A stretch of 64,000 nucleotides of DNA from an uncultured Parabacteroides sp. (GTDB lineage Bacteria; Bacteroidota; Bacteroidia; Bacteroidales; Tannerellaceae). The notes under the pieces are model-generated. The model saw only the letters and a list, made by a program, of their open reading frames with translations. It had not been told where the DNA came from and ran no database searches. Where the stretch lies: contig NZ_CABUOD010000021.1 of NCBI RefSeq assembly GCF_902493135.1, positions 18,176 to 82,175 of the forward strand, given 5' to 3'. Position numbers and translations under genes: made by a program. Positions 1 through 8,865 of this stretch are shown here, one piece after another. Position 1 is the first letter of the stretch, and every line of letters starts with the position of its first letter.

Positions 1-1
1 T

Positions 2-100
2 GAATTGAAAGAAGTGTTGAATAAATCGAGAGAAGAATCCAGGAAAGGGTTAGGCATGACCACGGAAGAATTACGTAAACGACACCCACTATGCGAATAA
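2..100 (+). CDS. C-terminal end of a small antitoxin-like protein (partial)
   Basis: An open frame enters from the left edge and stops at TAA 98-100, giving 32 visible residues that are very charged (Lys, Arg, Glu) and end in RKRHPLCE. The next gene, a RelE/ParE-type toxin, starts at 91 inside this frame. That overlap is the usual antitoxin-before-toxin arrangement, so I infer that this is the tail of the cognate antitoxin. The DNA-binding N-terminus lies outside the window, so the antitoxin family cannot be named. Confidence 0.55.
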   Translation, partial: ELKEVLNKSREESRKGLGMTTEELRKRHPLCE

Positions 101-405
101 CAATAAAGTGGTTACCTCAAGCCATTGCCTTACTTGACAACATCTACAGATTCTACAGTGAAAAGAGCCAGACCGCAGCTATCCGTTTATACAACAGACT
201 ATTGGATTCAGCCGAACCTTTACGGGTTTTCCCACAAGCGGGTCCTATCGAACCGCTACTGAAAGGATATGATTGCGAATTTCGCTCCCTTGTCGTCGAA
301 AGACATTACAAGTTGATTTACACATTTACGGACGAACTAATCGAAATCCATGCCGTATGGGATTGTCGTCAGGAAGGATGGCGCCTGCAAGAAATGTTCA
401 AATAA
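91..405 (+). CDS. RelE/ParE family toxin
   Basis: A 104-residue protein with the layout of the RelE/ParE plasmid-stabilisation superfamily: an N-terminal strand (ITIKWLPQA), two amphipathic helices with the LDNIYRFY pattern, and C-terminal strands ending in YKLIYTFTDELIEIHAVWD, the typical ParE-type core. Toxins of this family either inhibit DNA gyrase (ParE) or cut mRNA on the ribosome (RelE). The sequence alone does not decide which, although the length and the VWDCRQ ending lean to ParE. The ATG at 91 overlaps the preceding antitoxin stop, so the pair is translationally coupled. It looks intact. Confidence 0.8.
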   Translation: MRITIKWLPQAIALLDNIYRFYSEKSQTAAIRLYNRLLDSAEPLRVFPQAGPIEPLLKGYDCEFRSLVVERHYKLIYTFTDELIEIHAVWDCRQEGWRLQEMFK

Positions 406-462
406 TCTTCATGAAGAGACAACAAAATACCTCACAATTTATTTTTACATAAAGAATATTAC

Positions 463-470
463 TAATTTTG
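463..470 (+). promoter_or_regulatory. Putative Bacteroidetes -7 promoter box upstream of phoH
   Basis: TAATTTTG fits the Bacteroidetes -7 consensus TAnnTTTG and lies 60 bp before the phoH ATG. A T-rich stretch at 441-446 is at the right distance for the -33 element but matches it weakly. Confidence 0.4.
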
Positions 471-529
471 TCTGCCTGAACGAGAATGGCAAAAGAATTC
501 GCAACAAAGGCAGAACTAAAACGAATTGA

Positions 530-1555
530 ATGATTGAACGAATTTATATTCTTGAGAGCGTAGACCCTGTCATATTCTACGGAGTAAACAATGTCAACAT
601 GCAGTTGATTAAGACATTGTTCCCCAAGCTACGCATTGTGGCAAGGGGAAATGTGATGAAAGTGATCGGAGACGAAGACGAATCGGAACTCTTTCTCAAG
701 AAAATTCGCGAGGTAGAGAAATATTGTGAAGAATTCAACTCGCTGAGCGAAGAGGTCATACTGGACATCATCAAAGGCAAAGCCCCGGTGGTCGCCAAAC
801 AGGAGAACCTGATCATCCACGGGATGAACGGCAAACCGATCGTCGCCCGCACGGAAAACCAGCAACGCCTTGTCAAAGCATTTGAAGAAAACGACCTCGT
901 CTTTGCCACAGGCCCCGCCGGGACAGGCAAGACCTTCGTCGCCATCGCCCTCGCCGTAAAAGCATTAAAAAACAAAGAAATCCGCAAGATCATCCTGAGC
1001 CGTCCGGCCGTGGAAGCCGGCGAAAAGTTAGGTTTCCTCCCCGGAGAAATGAAGGATAAGCTCGACCCGTATCTCCAACCCTTGTATGACGCCCTGCAGG
1101 ACATGATTCCCGGAGCCAAGCTGAAGGAATACATGGAGAACAACGTGATACAGATCGCCCCGCTTGCCTTTATGCGCGGACGGACGCTGAACGATGCGGT
1201 CATCATCCTCGACGAAGCCCAGAACACGACGACACACCAGATCAAGATGTTCCTCACCCGTCTCGGAATGAATGCCAAAATGATCATCACCGGCGACGTG
1301 ACGCAGATCGACCTGCCGCCGACAGCCACTTCCGGACTTGTACAAGCCATGCAAATCCTGAAAGATGTAAAAGGGATCGGCAAGATCGAGTTCGAGAAAA
1401 AGGACATTGTCCGCCATAAACTCGTCCAACGCATCGTCGAAGCCTACGATAAGTTCGACAACAGACAAAACCGTAGGATCGGTTCGCAAACCGTTCCCGC
1501 CGATAATCAGAAAGAGAAAACGAACAACATTAATAACAATCAGGACGCCCGATAA
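530..1555 (+). CDS. phoH: PhoH family P-loop ATPase
   Basis: A cytoplasmic ATPase of 341 residues. The Walker A motif GPAGTGKT is at residues 128-135 and Walker B VIILDEAQN at about 224-232, followed by the PhoH-typical TGDVTQIDLP segment. The N-terminal 90 residues resemble the KH-like/PIN-less extension of Bacteroidetes PhoH-like proteins, and the Asn/Gln-rich C-terminal tail is probably disordered. PhoH-like proteins are linked to RNA metabolism and are predicted RNA helicases, but their physiological role is poorly settled. It is first in a tight rightward run phoH-purC-ubiE-aroE, with only 21 bp to purC. Confidence 0.92.
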   Translation: MIERIYILESVDPVIFYGVNNVNMQLIKTLFPKLRIVARGNVMKVIGDEDESELFLKKIREVEKYCEEFNSLSEEVILDIIKGKAPVVAKQENLIIHGMNGKPIVARTENQQRLVKAFEENDLVFATGPAGTGKTFVAIALAVKALKNKEIRKIILSRPAVEAGEKLGFLPGEMKDKLDPYLQPLYDALQDMIPGAKLKEYMENNVIQIAPLAFMRGRTLNDAVIILDEAQNTTTHQIKMFLTRLGMNAKMIITGDVTQIDLPPTATSGLVQAMQILKDVKGIGKIEFEKKDIVRHKLVQRIVEAYDKFDNRQNRRIGSQTVPADNQKEKTNNINNNQDAR

Positions 1556-1576
1556 GCGCCCCATAAAAACAAAGGT

Positions 1577-2524
1577 ATGAAGAAGGCATTAACAAAAACA
1601 GACTTCAATTTCCCTGGACAGAAGAGTGTCTATCATGGTAAAGTACGCGACGTGTATAACATCAACGACGACGTATTGGTGATGGTAGCAACAGACCGTA
1701 TCTCGGCATTCGACGTAGTCCTGCCGGAAGGTATCCCTTACAAAGGACAGATGCTGAACCAGATCGCAGCCAAATTCCTGGATGCGACTACCGACATTTG
1801 CCCGAACTGGAAACTGGCCACCCCCGACCCGATGGTGACCGTAGGCGTGATGTGCCAAGGCTTCCCGGTTGAAATGATTGTACGCGGCTACCTCTGCGGA
1901 AGTGCATGGCGTGCGTACAAGAGTGGCGTACGCGAAATCTGCGGCGTAAAGCTGCCGGAAGGCATGCGTGAAAACGAACGTTTCCCCGAACCGATCGTTA
2001 CCCCGACAACAAAAGCCGAGATAGGCGAACACGATGCCGACATCTCCAAAGAAGAAATCCTGGCCCAGGGCCTGGCTACTCCGGAAGAATACGAACTGTT
2101 GGAAAAATACACGCTCGCCCTCTTCAAACGCGGTACGGAAATTGCAGCCGAACGCGGCTTGATCCTCGTCGACACGAAGTACGAATTCGGCAAACACGAC
2201 GGTAAGATCTACCTGATGGATGAAATCCACACGCCGGACTCTTCCCGCTATTTCTACAGCGAAGGCTACGAAGAACGTTTTGCCAAAGGCGAACCGCAGA
2301 AACAGCTCTCCAAAGAATTCGTCCGCGAATGGCTGATGGAAAACGGTTTCCAGGGCAAGGCAGGCCAGAAAGTTCCCGAAATGACTCCCGCCATCGTAGA
2401 CGGCATCAGCGAACGCTACATCGAACTGTATGAACACATCACAGGCGAAAAGTTCGAAAAAGGCGATACGGACAACCTCCTTTCGCGCATCGAAAAGAAC
2501 GTAACCGAATATCTCAACAAATAA
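1577..2524 (+). CDS. purC: Phosphoribosylaminoimidazole-succinocarboxamide synthase (SAICAR synthase)
   Basis: Catalyses the ATP-dependent joining of CAIR and aspartate to make SAICAR in de novo purine synthesis. The 315-residue length fits the longer PurC form. Recognisable motifs are KVRDVYNI near the N-terminus, ATDRISAFDV, VRGYLCGSAW, and the signature pair LVDTKYEFG and MDEIHTPDSSR in the second half. It is cotranscribed with phoH and ubiE (21 bp and 11 bp spacing). No PurR-like site or riboswitch is visible in the short gaps. Confidence 0.97.
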   Translation: MKKALTKTDFNFPGQKSVYHGKVRDVYNINDDVLVMVATDRISAFDVVLPEGIPYKGQMLNQIAAKFLDATTDICPNWKLATPDPMVTVGVMCQGFPVEMIVRGYLCGSAWRAYKSGVREICGVKLPEGMRENERFPEPIVTPTTKAEIGEHDADISKEEILAQGLATPEEYELLEKYTLALFKRGTEIAAERGLILVDTKYEFGKHDGKIYLMDEIHTPDSSRYFYSEGYEERFAKGEPQKQLSKEFVREWLMENGFQGKAGQKVPEMTPAIVDGISERYIELYEHITGEKFEKGDTDNLLSRIEKNVTEYLNK

Positions 2525-2535
2525 GATAAACGGAT

Positions 2536-3303
2536 ATGGCGAAGTACGGTTCGGAACAGATTCTACCTTACAACAACGATGAGCACAAAGCTACACAAGT
2601 CAAGCGCATGTTTGACTCCATCGCCGGTACATACGATCGGCTGAACCATACGCTTTCGCTGGGTATCGACAAAATATGGCGCAGGAAAGGGATTGCTTTC
2701 CTGCGTCCTTTTTCTCCCGCCTCGATCCTCGATATCGCCACAGGCACGGGAGACCTGGCTATCTCCATGCACCGCCGCCTGAAAGCCGACCGCATCATCG
2801 GGGCCGACATCTCGGAGGGCATGATGGAAGTCGGACGGCAGAAAGTCGCCAGTGCGGGATTGTCGGACCACATCACGTTCGAATACCAGGACTGCACGGC
2901 ACTGACCTATCCGGACAACTCGTTCGATGCCGTCACTGCCGCTTTCGGAGTACGGAATTTCGAAAACATAGAGCAAGGGATCGCCGAGATGTACCGGGTA
3001 CTGAAGCCGGGCGGGCATCTGATGATCCTGGAACTGTCCTCACCGGAACATTTCCCGATGAAGCAGCTCTATAACCTCTATTCCAGAATCGTGATACCCA
3101 CCGTCGGACGCCTGCTTTCAAAAGAACATACGGCCTACAGCTATCTGCCGGCTTCCATCCGGGTCGTCCCGCAAGGGAAGGTAATGACCGACCTGCTCAG
3201 CCGGGTTGGTTTCAGCGAAGCCCGTTCGCGCACTTTCACTTTCGGTATTTGTTCGCTATACACGGGCAGCAAGGGCAGTTCACGAACCGCCCCAACAATA
3301 TGA
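2536..3303 (+). CDS. ubiE: Demethylmenaquinone methyltransferase (UbiE/MenG)
   Basis: A class I SAM-dependent methyltransferase of 255 residues that carries out the last step of menaquinone synthesis, C-methylation of demethylmenaquinone. SAM-binding motif I is LDIATGTGDLA, followed by the acidic motif II (IIGADISEGM) and the UbiE signature around AAFGVRNFENIEQG. LKPGGHLMILELSSP is motif III. Bacteroidales respire with menaquinone and lack ubiquinone, so MenG activity is the sensible reading. It lies 11 bp after purC and 21 bp before aroE. Confidence 0.95.
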   Translation: MAKYGSEQILPYNNDEHKATQVKRMFDSIAGTYDRLNHTLSLGIDKIWRRKGIAFLRPFSPASILDIATGTGDLAISMHRRLKADRIIGADISEGMMEVGRQKVASAGLSDHITFEYQDCTALTYPDNSFDAVTAAFGVRNFENIEQGIAEMYRVLKPGGHLMILELSSPEHFPMKQLYNLYSRIVIPTVGRLLSKEHTAYSYLPASIRVVPQGKVMTDLLSRVGFSEARSRTFTFGICSLYTGSKGSSRTAPTI

Positions 3304-3324
3304 ATCATCTTAAAATTACAGGTC

Positions 3325-4065
3325 ATGCAAAAATATGGTTTAATAGGATATCCCCTCGGACACTCTTTTTCAAAGAACTACTTTAACCAGAAATTCGAAT
3401 CCGAGAAAATTGATGCAACTTATCTGAACTTCGAGATCCCGAACATCAAAGATCTGAAGACTGTATTAAAAGACAACCCGGAATTGAACGGTCTGAATGT
3501 CACCATCCCCTACAAGGAACAAGTCATTCCCTACTTAGATGATCTGGACGAAGACGCCCGGCTGATCGGAGCCGTCAACGTCATCAAATTCACAAAAGGA
3601 CTCTTCGGCAAAAAGCTGAAGGGCTACAACTCCGACATCATCGGTTTCAAGCGTTCCATCGAGCCGCTCCTGAACGAGACGCATCGCAAAGCCTTGATCT
3701 TAGGGACAGGCGGTGCATCGAAAGCAGTTTTCCAGGGATTGAAACAATTGGGCGTAGGCGCAACATTGGTTTCCCGTAAACCGAAAGAATTCTGCATCAC
3801 CTACGAAGAGATCACTCCGAAGACGATGGAACAGTACACCGTCATCGTCAATACGACCCCGTTAGGCATGTTCCCGAATATCAACGCCTGCCCGGACATC
3901 CCCTACGACCTGCTCACTCCGGACCATCTGCTGTACGACCTCTTGTACAATCCGGATGAAACCCTTTTCATGAAGAAAGGAAAAGAAAAAGGAGCTGTCG
4001 TCAAGAACGGGTTGGAAATGCTGCTGTTGCAAGCGTTTGCGGCTTGGGAGATCTGGCAGAAATAA
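3325..4065 (+). CDS. aroE: Shikimate dehydrogenase
   Basis: An NADPH-dependent enzyme reducing 3-dehydroshikimate to shikimate for chorismate and aromatic amino acids. The 246-residue chain has the N-terminal substrate motif GYPLGHSFSKNYF, the catalytic-lysine region NVTIPYKE, GYNSDIIGF (Ser replaces the usual Thr), and the nucleotide-binding glycine loop LGTGGASKAV. It is last in the phoH-purC-ubiE-aroE run. The end overlaps upstream open frame of the next gene, but that gene's likely start is further down. Confidence 0.95.
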   Translation: MQKYGLIGYPLGHSFSKNYFNQKFESEKIDATYLNFEIPNIKDLKTVLKDNPELNGLNVTIPYKEQVIPYLDDLDEDARLIGAVNVIKFTKGLFGKKLKGYNSDIIGFKRSIEPLLNETHRKALILGTGGASKAVFQGLKQLGVGATLVSRKPKEFCITYEEITPKTMEQYTVIVNTTPLGMFPNINACPDIPYDLLTPDHLLYDLLYNPDETLFMKKGKEKGAVVKNGLEMLLLQAFAAWEIWQK

Positions 4066-4153
4066 CTCCGCGTTACCGGAGAATCGTTTGATAGTAACCC
4101 TAAAAGATGCTATCTTTGTAAAGCCGGTACATAAACGTACCGGCAACCTGCTT

Positions 4154-5716
4154 ATGGACACAGCGATCAGAAAAATGCCGATCGGCATACAGAGTTTTGA
4201 AGATATACGGAAGGACAATTATGTATATGTGGACAAGACGGAAATTGTCTACCAACTTGTCACGATGGGAAAGCCTTATTTCCTTAGCCGGCCGCGCCGT
4301 TTCGGGAAAAGTCTGCTTATCTCCACCCTCGAAGCCTATTTCCTCGGGAAAAAGGAACTATTCAAAGGGTTAGCCATTGAGAAACTCGAACATGACTGGC
4401 TGACGTATCCGGTGCTGCATCTCGATCTGAATGCCCGGAAATACAAAGAAGTAGCAGATCTGGAAGCAATGCTAAACCAGCATCTCGAAATATGGGAAAC
4501 GATCTACGGAAAGGAGAAAAGCGACAGAAGCCCGGAAGAACGTTTCGCCAACATCATCCGCCATGCCAACCGACAGACAGGCCGCCAGGTCGTCGTCCTG
4601 ATCGACGAATACGACAAGCCACTCTTGCAGGCTCTCGGCAATAAAGAACTGCTCGAAGCATACCGGTCGACACTGAAAGCGTTCTACGGCGTACTGAAAA
4701 GTGCCGACCCGTTCCTGAAATTCGTGTTCCTTACCGGCGTGACAAAATTTGCTCAGGTGAGCGTGTTCAGCGACCTCAACCAGCTGATGGATATCAGTAT
4801 GCACCCGGACTATATTACGGCTTGCGGAATTACCGAAGAAGAACTGACTGCCAACTTCCAACCGGAGTTAAAACGTATCGCCCAAGAAAACCATCTGACT
4901 GAAAAAGAAATCGTCGGACTGATGAAAAAGAAATACGACGGCTATCACTTTAACGAACGATCCGTCGGGATGTTCAACCCGTTCAGCGTCCTGAACGCAC
5001 TGAATAGCCGGCGGCTCGACTACTTCTGGTTCCAGACAGGCACGCCCACCTTCCTCGTCGAATTGCTCAAAAAGAGCGAGTACGACCTGCGTAAGCTAAT
5101 CGACGGACTGGAAACACAGGCATCTGCTTTCACCGAATACCGCGTGGATGCCAACAACCCCATACCGCTTATTTACCAGAGCGGCTACCTCACGATAAAA
5201 GAGTACGACCGCGAATTCCAACTCTACAAGTTAGAGTTTCCTAACGAGGAGGTGCGCTACGGCTTCCTCAGTTTCATCACGCCTTTCTATACTTCCATAA
5301 CGGACGACGACAAGGGTTTCTATATCGGCAAGTTCGTGCAGGAGCTTCGTGCCGGCAACGTAGATGCTTTCCTCACCCGCCTGCGTGCCTTCTTCGCCGA
5401 CTTTCCTTACGAACTGAACGCCCGCACCGAACGGCATTACCAGGTCGTATTTTATCTCGTGTTCAAGCTGATGGGACAGTTTTGCGACGCCGAAGTACGC
5501 AGTGCCCGCGGACGGGCCGATGCTGTAGTCAAAACAAAAGACTACATCTATGTATTCGAGTTCAAGCTCGACGGCTCCGCGTCAGAAGCATTGGAACAAA
5601 TCGAGCATAAAGGATACCTTATCCCCTACACAGCCGACGGACGGCAGTTAGTGAAAGTTGGCGTCTCCTTCGATGCAGAAGAACGAAATATCGGGAAATG
5701 GGAAATCCGGGATTAA
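4154..5716 (+). CDS. AAA-ATPase-like protein with C-terminal PD-(D/E)XK nuclease-fold domain
   Basis: A member of the large Bacteroidetes family with an N-terminal AAA-ATPase-like domain (PF09820) and a C-terminal DUF1703/PD-(D/E)XK domain. The N-terminal signature runs from KMPIGIQSFEDI to SRPRRFGKSLL, a P-loop variant. VVVLIDEYDKPL is Walker B. Near the end, DAVVKTKDYIYVFEFK supplies the D...ExK nuclease-fold residues. The start at 4154 (520 residues) is chosen over an open frame reaching back to 4037, because family homology begins there and the upstream part overlaps aroE. Function is unknown; the family is present in many copies per genome. Compare the truncated relative at 31959-33215. 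Confidence 0.85.
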   Translation: MDTAIRKMPIGIQSFEDIRKDNYVYVDKTEIVYQLVTMGKPYFLSRPRRFGKSLLISTLEAYFLGKKELFKGLAIEKLEHDWLTYPVLHLDLNARKYKEVADLEAMLNQHLEIWETIYGKEKSDRSPEERFANIIRHANRQTGRQVVVLIDEYDKPLLQALGNKELLEAYRSTLKAFYGVLKSADPFLKFVFLTGVTKFAQVSVFSDLNQLMDISMHPDYITACGITEEELTANFQPELKRIAQENHLTEKEIVGLMKKKYDGYHFNERSVGMFNPFSVLNALNSRRLDYFWFQTGTPTFLVELLKKSEYDLRKLIDGLETQASAFTEYRVDANNPIPLIYQSGYLTIKEYDREFQLYKLEFPNEEVRYGFLSFITPFYTSITDDDKGFYIGKFVQELRAGNVDAFLTRLRAFFADFPYELNARTERHYQVVFYLVFKLMGQFCDAEVRSARGRADAVVKTKDYIYVFEFKLDGSASEALEQIEHKGYLIPYTADGRQLVKVGVSFDAEERNIGKWEIRD

Positions 5717-5756
5717 TCCAAATCCGGTACATTAATTGATAATAATGAAGAAAAAC

Positions 5757-6377
5757 TCATACACTCCAAGTCAATACGAAAGCGGGGGTAACGAGGTAGT
5801 TCAACCGATAAACCGAGCCTTGCTCCGTGCGCGTTTCATGGGCGGTACAACTTCCTTCTTCCGCATACCGAAACGGACGGACATGCAGATGTTTCCGGAA
5901 ATCGACCTCTTCCTGTCCGATCATCTTGAACAGCGTTTCTTTTGCACACCAATGAAGTAGCAGATGTTCCGTTTCGTGCTCCTTGTCGATGCCGGCTTCC
6001 TCTTCCGGGGCCATAAAGCGGCTGCGAATCTTCAGTACCCGTTCGGAATGATATTCGATGTCGATGCCGGCAGCAGGATGGTTCTGCAGCAGGACGGCAG
6101 CATACCCTTTCGTATGCGAAATACTGATGTGTAAAGGCGAATCCGGCAGATAAGGCGCACCGTTCAGATGATAGGCGATGCGAAGGGGGCTACCCAAAAG
6201 CTCCTGCAGAAGCACGCGGCTGGCAAGCCATTCCTGGCGACGGTGTTCCGTGCGGATACCGTCGAGCTCCGGAAGATATTCTTCGGCATTCTTCAGAAGG
6301 GCCAAAAGAGTCTCAGAGGATTCTTCGATCTTCCAGACCCCCCAAAGCGGAGCGATATGTTGAAGGAGAAGAGGCAT
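5757..6377 (-). CDS. 4'-phosphopantetheinyl transferase superfamily protein
   Basis: Predicted to move the phosphopantetheine arm of CoA to a carrier protein. The 206-residue protein carries the Sfp-type motifs SISHTKGYAAVLL, the metal-binding GIDIE, and WCAKETLFKM, with acidic and lysine catalytic residues in place. It is of Sfp/AcpT size rather than the short AcpS form. Its ATG overlaps the stop of gldD by one base (TAATG), so it is the last gene of the mutY-ssb-gldE-gldD cluster. The substrate carrier protein is not evident nearby. Confidence 0.9.
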   Translation of the reverse strand: MPLLLQHIAPLWGVWKIEESSETLLALLKNAEEYLPELDGIRTEHRRQEWLASRVLLQELLGSPLRIAYHLNGAPYLPDSPLHISISHTKGYAAVLLQNHPAAGIDIEYHSERVLKIRSRFMAPEEEAGIDKEHETEHLLLHWCAKETLFKMIGQEEVDFRKHLHVRPFRYAEEGSCTAHETRTEQGSVYRLNYLVTPAFVLTWSV

Positions 6378-6952
6378 TATTTCTTCCAGTTAAAAGATTG
6401 GATCAATTCAATGACATCCTGTTTCAGATAGTCGGTGACGGGAGCCAGCGAATCGGCATTCGGAATACAGTCGTAATACAAAGCCCCCCGGAAAAAGCGG
6501 GAGACGCTGTCGGTCAGCATGAATTGCAGCGGCGAAGCGGATTCGCCATCCAGCATGAAAAGCGAGCCGTACACCGAAGCCTCCGGATTCGTGTACGCCT
6601 GCACTTTGATCCGTTCCGGGTATTTCGCCTGCCGGACCACCAAGGCGCGGCATTCCTCCTCCGCCTTGCCCAACGTGGCCGGAGTGACGGGAAAGTAGCT
6701 GCAATAGAGCTTCGCGTTCAACTGCGGATAAGAGAGGTTGATCCATCCCGCCGGATTCCCGACCGGAGGCAACTCCACTTCCGCCCATTTGGAAAGCCGG
6801 AAAGTATAAGGCAAATCCTCCACCGGAAGCACCTGGTAGGAAGGGACAGGCGGCTCGATACGGAAATAGCCGCGCGGCTTCGGCGTATATTCCGTGCAGG
6901 AAACACACAAGGCCGACAGCAGAATCCATATTATACCGGCTGATATACGCAT
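6377..6952 (-). CDS. gldD: Gliding motility lipoprotein GldD
   Basis: A 191-residue lipoprotein. A signal peptide ends in a lipobox (SALCVSC), and the mature part begins YTPKPRGYFRIEPP, which is typical of GldD. In Flavobacterium, GldD is needed for gliding. Non-gliding Bacteroidales keep gldD and gldE, probably for an envelope or secretion-related job; the exact role here is inferred. It starts directly after the gldE stop and overlaps the PPTase start, so these are tightly coupled. Confidence 0.9.
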   Translation of the reverse strand: MRISAGIIWILLSALCVSCTEYTPKPRGYFRIEPPVPSYQVLPVEDLPYTFRLSKWAEVELPPVGNPAGWINLSYPQLNAKLYCSYFPVTPATLGKAEEECRALVVRQAKYPERIKVQAYTNPEASVYGSLFMLDGESASPLQFMLTDSVSRFFRGALYYDCIPNADSLAPVTDYLKQDVIELIQSFNWKK

Positions 6953-8293
6953 TTATTCCCCCTGTTTATCCTTTGCCTGCTCTGAGATGCGGTTGAACTT
7001 GACTTTCAGGATACGGCGATTATCGATTTCCAAGACCTGGAAACGGTAGTCGTCATACTCGATGATCTCGCGCCGTCGCGGGAAGTCCCCTTTGATCTCC
7101 AACAAAAGGCCGGCAAGGGTTTCAACCTCCTCCGTCAGTTTGCCGAACTCGGCAGGATCGGCTCCGATCACACGGAAGAAATCGGTCAGTAATATCTTGG
7201 CTTCAAAAATAAGGCTGCCGTCCGCCAGGCGGATGAACTGCTTTTCATCTTCATCATATTCATCGGATATCTCGCCGACAATCTCTTCCAGGATATCCTC
7301 CATCGTCACGATGCCGGAAGTGCCGCCGAACTCATCCACCACGATCGCCATGTGGATCTTGCTGGTACGGAACTCTTCCAGGAGATCGTCGATCTTCTTC
7401 GTCTCTGGCACGAAGTAAGCCGGACGGATCAGGCTCTGCCAGCGGAACGTGTCGGGCTTCTCCACATACGGCAAAAAGTCCTTGATATACAGGATTCCCT
7501 TGATATTATCCTCCGAATCGGCATAGACCGGGATACGGGAATAGCCGGATTGGATGATAAAATCGACCACGGTGCGGAAACTCGTCTTGATTTCGATATC
7601 CTCCATATCCAGACGGGGCGTCATGATCTCGTCGGCCGTCTTGTTATAGAACTTGATGATCTCCGATAGCATCTCCTTCTCTTCCGGCATTTCGGTGGAA
7701 GTGAGTTCCAATGCTTTGGAAAGCTCGTCGACCGAAAGGTCGTACTTCTTCTTGACCAACGCCTTGTTGATGACGCTGGTCGATGTGACCAATATTTTCG
7801 AAAGCGGGCGGCAGACACGCTCCACGACATTCAGCACGGGAGCCGAACTGCGCACGAACCGCAGCGAGTTTTTCTGTGCGTAAATCTTCGGCATAATCTC
7901 GCCGAACAACAAAAGGAGAAAGGTCAGGACGATCGTCTCCAGGACGAACCCCAACATCGGAGCGGCAGAGAAATTGATGATCGCATTGATGCCGTAAGTA
8001 CAAAGCATGACGACAGCCACATTCACAAAGTTGTTGGCGATCAGGATAGCGGCGAGCAAGTACTCGGAACGGTCCAGCAAACGCTGGATCAACGGATCGG
8101 AAGGCTCATTCTCCTCCCGGATGTCATTGATATCACCCGGGGTTAACGAGAAGAACGCCACTTCGGAAGCCGACACGAAGCCGGAAACCAACAGCAGAAG
8201 GATTGCGAGGCTTAACGCGATTACAGGGCCTGCTGTGAACGCCTGTATGGTAACCTGGTCGAATAAGCCCGATAAATAATAGTCTGAGTCCAA
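6953..8293 (-). CDS. gldE: Gliding motility-associated protein GldE (CNNM/CorC hemolysin family)
   Basis: An inner-membrane protein of 446 residues. The DUF21/CNNM domain with about four membrane segments occupies roughly residues 1-190, followed by a pair of CBS domains (MTPRLDMEDIEIKTS and later IVVDEFGGTSGIVTMEDI) and a C-terminal CorC/HlyC domain from about residue 350. The family is linked to divalent cation transport. Its position between ssb and gldD, with the mutY-ssb-gldE-gldD order, is characteristic of GldE in Bacteroidetes. Confidence 0.93.
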   Translation of the reverse strand: MDSDYYLSGLFDQVTIQAFTAGPVIALSLAILLLLVSGFVSASEVAFFSLTPGDINDIREENEPSDPLIQRLLDRSEYLLAAILIANNFVNVAVVMLCTYGINAIINFSAAPMLGFVLETIVLTFLLLLFGEIMPKIYAQKNSLRFVRSSAPVLNVVERVCRPLSKILVTSTSVINKALVKKKYDLSVDELSKALELTSTEMPEEKEMLSEIIKFYNKTADEIMTPRLDMEDIEIKTSFRTVVDFIIQSGYSRIPVYADSEDNIKGILYIKDFLPYVEKPDTFRWQSLIRPAYFVPETKKIDDLLEEFRTSKIHMAIVVDEFGGTSGIVTMEDILEEIVGEISDEYDEDEKQFIRLADGSLIFEAKILLTDFFRVIGADPAEFGKLTEEVETLAGLLLEIKGDFPRRREIIEYDDYRFQVLEIDNRRILKVKFNRISEQAKDKQGE

Positions 8294-8318
8294 GGGGAAC
8301 AGTATTAGTTAAACAATA

Positions 8319-8822
8319 TCAGAACGGAAGATCGTCCGCACTGTTGGAATCTGAAGATGTGTCCGGTTGTCCGGATGCGGGTTGCTGGTAGCCTGCCGGT
8401 TGCTGATATCCGGCGGACGGCTGGGCGGTCTGCGGCTGTGTTCCCGTCATACCCGTACCGGAAGCATTGTCGCGATTTCCCATGCCCGAACCGGTACTGT
8501 AAAACTCGACACGGTCGGCATGGATTTCCGTCACATACCGCTTCACGCCGGACTGGTCGTCGTAACTGCGCGTACGGATCTTGCCTTCCACATAGAGTCC
8601 GGAACCTTTCTTCACCCATTTTTCAACGAAGGAAACCAAATCACGGCGAACGACCACATTGTGCCATTCCGTACGTTCGGGAACAACCGTCCCATTGGCT
8701 AACGTATAACCTCTCTCGGAAGTAGCAAGCGGGAAGTTGGCGACAGCAGCGCCACTGTCGAAGTAACGCACTTCCGGATCGCGTCCGACGTTACCGATCA
8801 ATATAACTTTATTCAATGACAT
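8319..8822 (-). CDS. ssb: Single-stranded DNA-binding protein
   Basis: A 167-residue SSB. The N-terminal OB fold begins MSLNKVILIGNVGRDPEVRY and continues through EWHNVV and the SGLYVEGKI strand. A Gln/Pro/Gly-rich linker follows, and the acidic tail ends in DDLPF, the peptide that docks partner repair proteins. It sits between mutY (43 bp upstream) and gldE (25 bp downstream). Confidence 0.96.
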   Translation of the reverse strand: MSLNKVILIGNVGRDPEVRYFDSGAAVANFPLATSERGYTLANGTVVPERTEWHNVVVRRDLVSFVEKWVKKGSGLYVEGKIRTRSYDDQSGVKRYVTEIHADRVEFYSTGSGMGNRDNASGTGMTGTQPQTAQPSAGYQQPAGYQQPASGQPDTSSDSNSADDLPF

Positions 8823-8865
8823 AGCTCTATTCTTTTATTTAGTTTACAAAGAAACATAAATTCAG